Assembly: GCA_964512285.1 (NCBI GenBank)
Contig: CAZEJO010000054.1
Location: forward strand, 1 to 9,579
Direction of reading: 5' to 3'
DNA length: 9,579 bases
Origin: SM23-28-2 sp964512285
GTDB lineage: Bacteria > Chloroflexota > Dehalococcoidia > SM23-28-2
A program made the translations under genes and the position numbers. Shown piece after piece: positions 6,904 through 9,579 of this stretch. A model generated the notes under the pieces. That model worked only from the letters and a program-made list of their open reading frames with translations. It was not told the DNA's origin and did not search any database. The first letter of the stretch is position 1; each line of letters begins with the position of its first letter.

Positions 6904-7398
6904 CTACAGGCGCCCCAGAGACGCGGCAAGCTTGTCCATCGCCGTGCTCCGCAGCTTCTCTATCTTGGTCTGCAGGTCCTTGAGCTCTCCGTCGTTAAGG
7001 ACAGAAGAGAGTTCCTCGGCGAGCTGATTCCCTACGGGGAAGGAATCGGCAAGCTTGCGCTCGCCCTTTTCGGTCATGCGAACCCAGGTCTTGCGGCGAT
7101 CACGCCGGTCAAACACTCTCTCCACCAGTCCCGGCTCTTCCAGCCTGTCCACCAGCCCAGTTATCGTCTGGCTGGCCTTGACCATGGCTCGTCCTATCTC
7201 GCCGGTGGTGAGGGTCCCGCCCCCCTTCTTCAGTACGCAGAGAAGATGGAGCTGCGGGAGAGAAAGACCATGCGGCAGAAGAGCCAACTCGGTCAGCTTG
7301 AAGATGGCGTTGTAGGCCTGGTAGAGCGTCGTCCACTCTTCCAGGCCTCTGCCGCCCTCAAGCTTGGACTGCTCTCCTTGGTACTGTCGTGTCGTCAC
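6904..7398 (-). CDS. MarR-family transcriptional regulator
   Basis: A 164-residue winged-helix regulator. The DNA-binding domain spans about residues 35-112: SLPQLHLLCVL, TTGEIGRAMVKASQTITGLVDRLEEPGLVERV and the wing DRRDRRKTWVRMTEKG with the conserved D-x-R core. The flanking helices (about 20-35 and 120-160) would form the dimer interface. The start is GTG at 7398, supported by GGAGGGAGGA nine bases upstream. MarR proteins are usually dimeric repressors released by phenolic or other small ligands; no ligand can be inferred here. It is downstream of the TetR array on the same strand, 74 bp after a TetR stop, and may be co-transcribed with it. Confidence 0.9.
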   Translation of the reverse strand: MTTRQYQGEQSKLEGGRGLEEWTTLYQAYNAIFKLTELALLPHGLSLPQLHLLCVLKKGGGTLTTGEIGRAMVKASQTITGLVDRLEEPGLVERVFDRRDRRKTWVRMTEKGERKLADSFPVGNQLAEELSSVLNDGELKDLQTKIEKLRSTAMDKLAASLGRL

Positions 7399-7407
7399 TG
7401 GAATTTG

Positions 7408-7417
7408 TCCTCCCTCC
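7408..7417 (-). promoter_or_regulatory. Shine-Dalgarno of the MarR gene
   Basis: GGAGGGAGGA on the minus strand, nine bases before the GTG at 7398. It fixes the non-ATG start, and contrasts with the TetR genes next door, which have no visible ribosome-binding site. Confidence 0.7.
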
Positions 7418-7472
7418 TCGTGTTCCTTGGGCGCTGGCGGTAGCCGCGCCCCTTCCTTCTATCTACATCTAC

Positions 7473-8060
7473 CTAAATCCGTAGCGAATTCAAATGGTCC
7501 TTTAGCCAGCGTTGTGCGTCCTTCCAGATAATCTCTCGGCCCCACAGCAGGCTGCCGACCTGGCTCCCCGCACCCACCGTTGCGATCAAATGGGCCAGTT
7601 GATCAGGGTTCACGCTGTCTGTGATCTGGCCGTCGGCAACGCCGCTGCGCACCACCCCCTCGAGTTGCGCGATCTCCGCTTCCAAGCGCTTTGCCAAGTG
7701 CTTTCGGAAGCCTTCGTGTACGCTCGCCATTCGGACAGCGATGTCAATGGCGGAAGAATCTGGTGCTTCCACCTCGGTAGCACCGGGTAGCGCGTCGACC
7801 ACCTTCACCAGGCGGTCGATGGGGTGCTCATTAGTTCGCAGGTGCGAGGTTGCTCCGAGTTCGACAAGCAGCCGGAGTTGCTCGTCAATGGCAGCGTAGC
7901 CCAGTTCGTCTTTGGACGAGAAGTAGTAGTACAGGGTACCCTTTTTACAGCCGCTCTCCCTGAGGATATCGGCGATGCTCGTGTGGTGGTAACCACGGCT
8001 GCTGAACATATTCAGGGCTGCTTGAACGAGACGTTGCCTGGAGTCTTGCAGATGCGTCAC
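7473..8060 (-). CDS. TetR-family transcriptional regulator, copy 1
   Basis: A 195-residue regulator when started at GTG 8060 (VTHLQDSRQRLVQ). The frame is open further, to ATG 8087 (MITYRPIGQ) and 8117, but those starts lie upstream of the predicted transcription start. The TetR helix-turn-helix is at about residues 8-54: RLVQAALNMFSSRGY, HTSIADILRES, GCKKGTLYYYFSSKDEL. The C-terminal half, with IDRLVKVVDALPG, IDIAVRMASVHEGFRKHL and SLLWGREIIWKDAQRWLKDHLNSLRI, is the ligand-binding and dimer domain. The family acts mostly as small-molecule-released repressors; no ligand can be named. It is about two thirds identical to copy 2 by eye and has its own promoter and operator-like site, so autoregulation is likely. 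Confidence 0.88.
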   Translation of the reverse strand: MTHLQDSRQRLVQAALNMFSSRGYHHTSIADILRESGCKKGTLYYYFSSKDELGYAAIDEQLRLLVELGATSHLRTNEHPIDRLVKVVDALPGATEVEAPDSSAIDIAVRMASVHEGFRKHLAKRLEAEIAQLEGVVRSGVADGQITDSVNPDQLAHLIATVGAGSQVGSLLWGREIIWKDAQRWLKDHLNSLRI

Positions 8061-8083
8061 TTGACCAATCGGTCGGTATGTTA
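8061..8083 (-). promoter_or_regulatory. Operator-like site at copy 1
   Basis: Plus-strand TTGACCAATCGGTCGGTA (8061-8078) followed by TGTTA. The core GACC-AATC-GGTC is an imperfect palindrome, a GACC/GGTC half-site pair. The first 18 bases are identical at copy 2. The site covers the -10 and the predicted transcription start, a natural position for a repressor. It ends directly at the GTG 8060. Confidence 0.6.
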
Positions 8084-8107
8084 TCATGCCTCTCACATTA
8101 GTGTCAA
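8078..8107 (-). promoter_or_regulatory. Promoter of TetR copy 1
   Basis: Minus strand: consensus TTGACA (8102-8107), an 18-base spacer, then TAACAT (8078-8083, four of six). The transcription start would fall near 8071, inside the operator-like site, giving a leader of about 10 bases. The ATG at 8087 lies between the -35 and the -10 and would not be in the mRNA. Confidence 0.6.
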
Positions 8108-8127
8108 GTGGCAGCATTGTATCCTAA
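8101..8127 (-). promoter_or_regulatory. Conserved upstream element, copy 1
   Basis: This 27-bp block covers the -35 and about 20 bp upstream of it. It matches 25 of 27 bases at 8880-8906, while the spacer on its promoter side and the DNA beyond it have drifted. It may be a binding site for another protein or a second regulator contact. Confidence 0.45.
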
Positions 8128-8252
8128 CCCCGCCTAGCCTCTCTAAGGGCTTCGCTTCCATGCAGTCCTCGCCGCCGAGCAACGCAGCGAGGCTCACGTT
8201 GGAGCCGCGCACCCCTCTTGGCGCCGGCGGTCGCTGTGGCCGGTCCTTTTGC

Positions 8253-8840
8253 CTACTTCCGCAGCGAATTCAGGTACTCCTTTAGCCAGCGTTTTGCGTC
8301 TTCCCAGATGACCTCTCGCTCCCACAACAGGCTGCCCATTTGGCTTCCCGCACAGATGGTACTCACTAGGTGGACTAGCTGATCAGGGTCCACGCTGTCG
8401 GCGATCTGGCCATCGGCGACGCCCCTGCGTGTGTTCTCTTCGCCTTGCCTGACCATCGCGTCCAACGTTGGGCTCAGTCGCTTTCGGAAGCCCTCGTGTA
8501 CGCTCGCCATCCGGACAGCGATATCAGTGCCGGAAATAGCTGTCGCTTCTGAATGAGTAACGTTAGGAAGGGAGTCGACTACCCACAAGAGGCGGTCGAT
8601 GGGGTGTTGGTCGATTTGCAGATGCGAGCCCGCGCCCTGCTCAAGGATTAGTCGCAGCGTCTCGTCAATAGCAGCGTAGCCTAGTTCTTCTTTGGATGAG
8701 AAGTAGTAGTACAGGGTGCCCTTTTTACAGGCGCTTTCCCTGAGGATATCGGCGATGCTCGTGTGATAGTAGCCACGTCTGGCGAACAGCTTGAGGGCCG
8801 CCTGAACGAGACGTTGCCTGCAGTCCTGCCGACGAGGCAT
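8253..8840 (-). CDS. TetR-family transcriptional regulator, copy 2
   Basis: A 195-residue regulator when started at ATG 8840 (MPRRQDCRQRLVQ). A start at ATG 8867 would add MVTYRPIGQ, but these codons are operator and -10 DNA. The helix-turn-helix spans about residues 8-54: RLVQAALKLFARRGY, HTSIADILRES, ACKKGTLYYYFSSKEEL. The presumed recognition segment CKKGTLYYYFSSK is identical to that of copy 1. The C-terminal domain keeps the frame of copy 1 (TDIAVRMASVHEGFRKRL, SLLWEREVIWEDAKRWLKEYLNSLRK) but differs at many positions in the middle, where the ligand pocket usually lies. Same length as copy 1 with no frameshift, so both appear to be under selection. Ligand unknown. Confidence 0.88.
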   Translation of the reverse strand: MPRRQDCRQRLVQAALKLFARRGYYHTSIADILRESACKKGTLYYYFSSKEELGYAAIDETLRLILEQGAGSHLQIDQHPIDRLLWVVDSLPNVTHSEATAISGTDIAVRMASVHEGFRKRLSPTLDAMVRQGEENTRRGVADGQIADSVDPDQLVHLVSTICAGSQMGSLLWEREVIWEDAKRWLKEYLNSLRK

Positions 8841-8863
8841 TTGACCAATCGGTCGGTAAGTTA
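8841..8863 (-). promoter_or_regulatory. Operator-like site at copy 2
   Basis: Plus-strand TTGACCAATCGGTCGGTA (8841-8858) followed by AGTTA, with the same GACC-N4-GGTC core as at copy 1 and no change in the first 18 bases. It overlaps the -10 and the predicted transcription start and abuts the ATG at 8840. Confidence 0.6.
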
Positions 8864-8886
8864 CCATGACTTCGCATTCGTGTCAA
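8858..8886 (-). promoter_or_regulatory. Promoter of TetR copy 2
   Basis: Minus strand: consensus TTGACA (8881-8886), 17 bases, then TAACTT (8858-8863, a weak -10 with three of six). The start would fall near 8851, leaving GATTGGTCAA before the ATG at 8840. No ribosome-binding site is present. Confidence 0.55.
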
Positions 8887-8906
8887 GTGCCAGCATTGTG
8901 TCCTAA
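8880..8906 (-). promoter_or_regulatory. Conserved upstream element, copy 2
   Basis: Counterpart of the block at 8101-8127, with 25 of 27 bases identical; the differences are at the 11th and 21st positions. It contains the -35 and extends about 20 bp upstream of it. Confidence 0.45.
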
Positions 8907-9031
8907 GCTGCGGTAGTTTTCCTGGGGGCTTGGCCTCTATGCACTCCTCGCCGCCGAGCAATGCAGGGAGGCTTGCGTTGAGCGGTGTGGTCCTCTTGGT
9001 CGCCGGCGGTCGCCGCGTCCGGTTCTTCTGT

Positions 9032-9579
9032 CTACCTCCGCAGCGAGTTCAAGTAGTTCCTTAGCCAGCCCTTCGCGTCCTCCGGCATGAGCTGGTCCTG
9101 CCCTAACTGCCTCGCCATGTGAAGCCCGTAACCTATGATCATGACGAAATGGGGGAACTGACGGGGGTCTACGCTGTCGGCGATCTGGCCGTCGGCAATG
9201 CCCTTGGCGATCATGGGCTCGAATTCCTCGAATAGCGGTACCACCCTTGTTGCCAGCCGCTGTCGGAAGCCCTCGTGTACGGCCGCCATACCAGCAGCAA
9301 TACCAGTCTGGAGAGAATGCCCCGATTCAAGCTTGAGAGTGCTGGGCAAGTCGTCGAGCACCGCAAGCAGGCGGTCGATAGGATGTTCGTTGCTTCGTAT
9401 GTGGGAGTGGGCCCCTTGTTCGACGATTAGCCGAAGCCACTCGTCAATGACAGCGTAGCCCAGCTCCTCTTTGGACGAGAAGTGATAGTACAGGGCGCCT
9501 CTGGTGCAGCCGCTTTCGCGGAGAATATCGGCGATGCTCACGCCGTGGTAGCCACGGCTGGCGAACAGCCTCAGGGCTG
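9032..9579 (-). CDS. TetR-family transcriptional regulator, copy 3 (5' end beyond window)
   Basis: The frame runs off the right edge, and 182 residues are visible. The visible N-terminus is ALRLFASRGYHG followed by VSIADILRES, GCTRGALYYHFSSKEELGY, matching residues from about 14 of copies 1 and 2. An apparent start at 9541 is only the internal GTG valine of GVSIADIL. The recognition segment reads CTRGALYYHF instead of CKKGTLYYYF, so the operator preference may differ. The C-terminal half is the most divergent (GIAAGMAAVHEGFRQRL, HFVMIIGYGLHMARQLGQ) and ends with the shared WLRNYLNSLRR. Its promoter and true start are outside the window. Confidence 0.88.
   Translation of the reverse strand, partial: ALRLFASRGYHGVSIADILRESGCTRGALYYHFSSKEELGYAVIDEWLRLIVEQGAHSHIRSNEHPIDRLLAVLDDLPSTLKLESGHSLQTGIAAGMAAVHEGFRQRLATRVVPLFEEFEPMIAKGIADGQIADSVDPRQFPHFVMIIGYGLHMARQLGQDQLMPEDAKGWLRNYLNSLRR

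Larger units (their letters stand above)
7425..9579 (-). repeat. Tandem array of three diverged TetR gene-plus-promoter units, period 779-780 bp
   Basis: The three TetR stop codons lie at 7473, 8253 and 9032. The intergenic DNA also matches between copies: the stretch ending in GCAGCGA(A/G)TTC, the GCCGGCGGTCGC region, TCCTCGCCGCCGAGCAA and the promoter region. The left edge of similarity runs to about 7425, up to the MarR leader. The right edge is beyond the window. Divergence is large, so the amplification is old. Confidence 0.85.

Noticed and set aside
8061..8117. Starts of TetR copy 1 at 8117 or 8087
   Set aside because: 8117 lies upstream of the -35 and 8087 between -35 and -10; homology to copy 2 supports GTG 8060.
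7425..9579. The repeats as a CRISPR array or transposon copies
   Set aside because: The period is gene-sized, the units code for intact TetR proteins, and there are no short regular repeats or terminal inverted repeats.

Overview
The window looks like a stretch of chromosome from a GC-rich bacterium. Chloroflexota is my best guess. It rests on the gene order gatB-yvcK-secG-binding protein-SAM hydrolase, the membrane-anchored YvcK, the four-cysteine GatB of the amidotransferase pathway, and tRNA genes that encode CCA. This is inference from family knowledge; no database search was run.

Left part (73-5816, minus strand). Five genes lie head to tail and probably form an operon, transcribed right to left: gatB (tRNA amidotransferase subunit B), a YvcK/CofD-like protein with an N-terminal membrane anchor, secG (translocon subunit), a family-5 solute-binding protein with an uncleaved-looking anchor, and a SAM hydrolase of the DUF62 family. 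A good sigma70-type promoter sits directly in front of gatB and implies a very short leader, so gatB should start at 5771 rather than at an upstream TTG.

Middle part (5834-6847). Four minus-strand tRNA genes lie in the order of transcription Leu(GAG), Gly(GCC), Cys(GCA), Leu(UAA), with a promoter in front of the first and a strong hairpin between Cys and Leu(UAA). A plus-strand zincin-type metallopeptidase gene leaves from the same intergenic region and ends at a nested inverted repeat.

Right part (6904-9579, minus strand). One MarR-family regulator is followed by three tandem TetR-family regulators, the third cut by the window end. The TetR genes repeat with a period of 779-780 bp, and the intergenic DNA repeats with them, so this is a gene-plus-promoter tandem amplification. 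In the two complete copies a consensus -35, a -10 and a shared operator-like sequence lie inside what a naive gene call would translate as the N-terminus (M-x-TYRPIGQ). This argues that both proteins start just downstream and are translated from nearly leaderless mRNAs. The DNA-binding halves are nearly identical in the first two copies and the ligand-binding halves differ, as expected for regulators sharing an operator but sensing different molecules. No efflux pump or enzyme that they might control lies in the window; such targets may be beyond the right edge.
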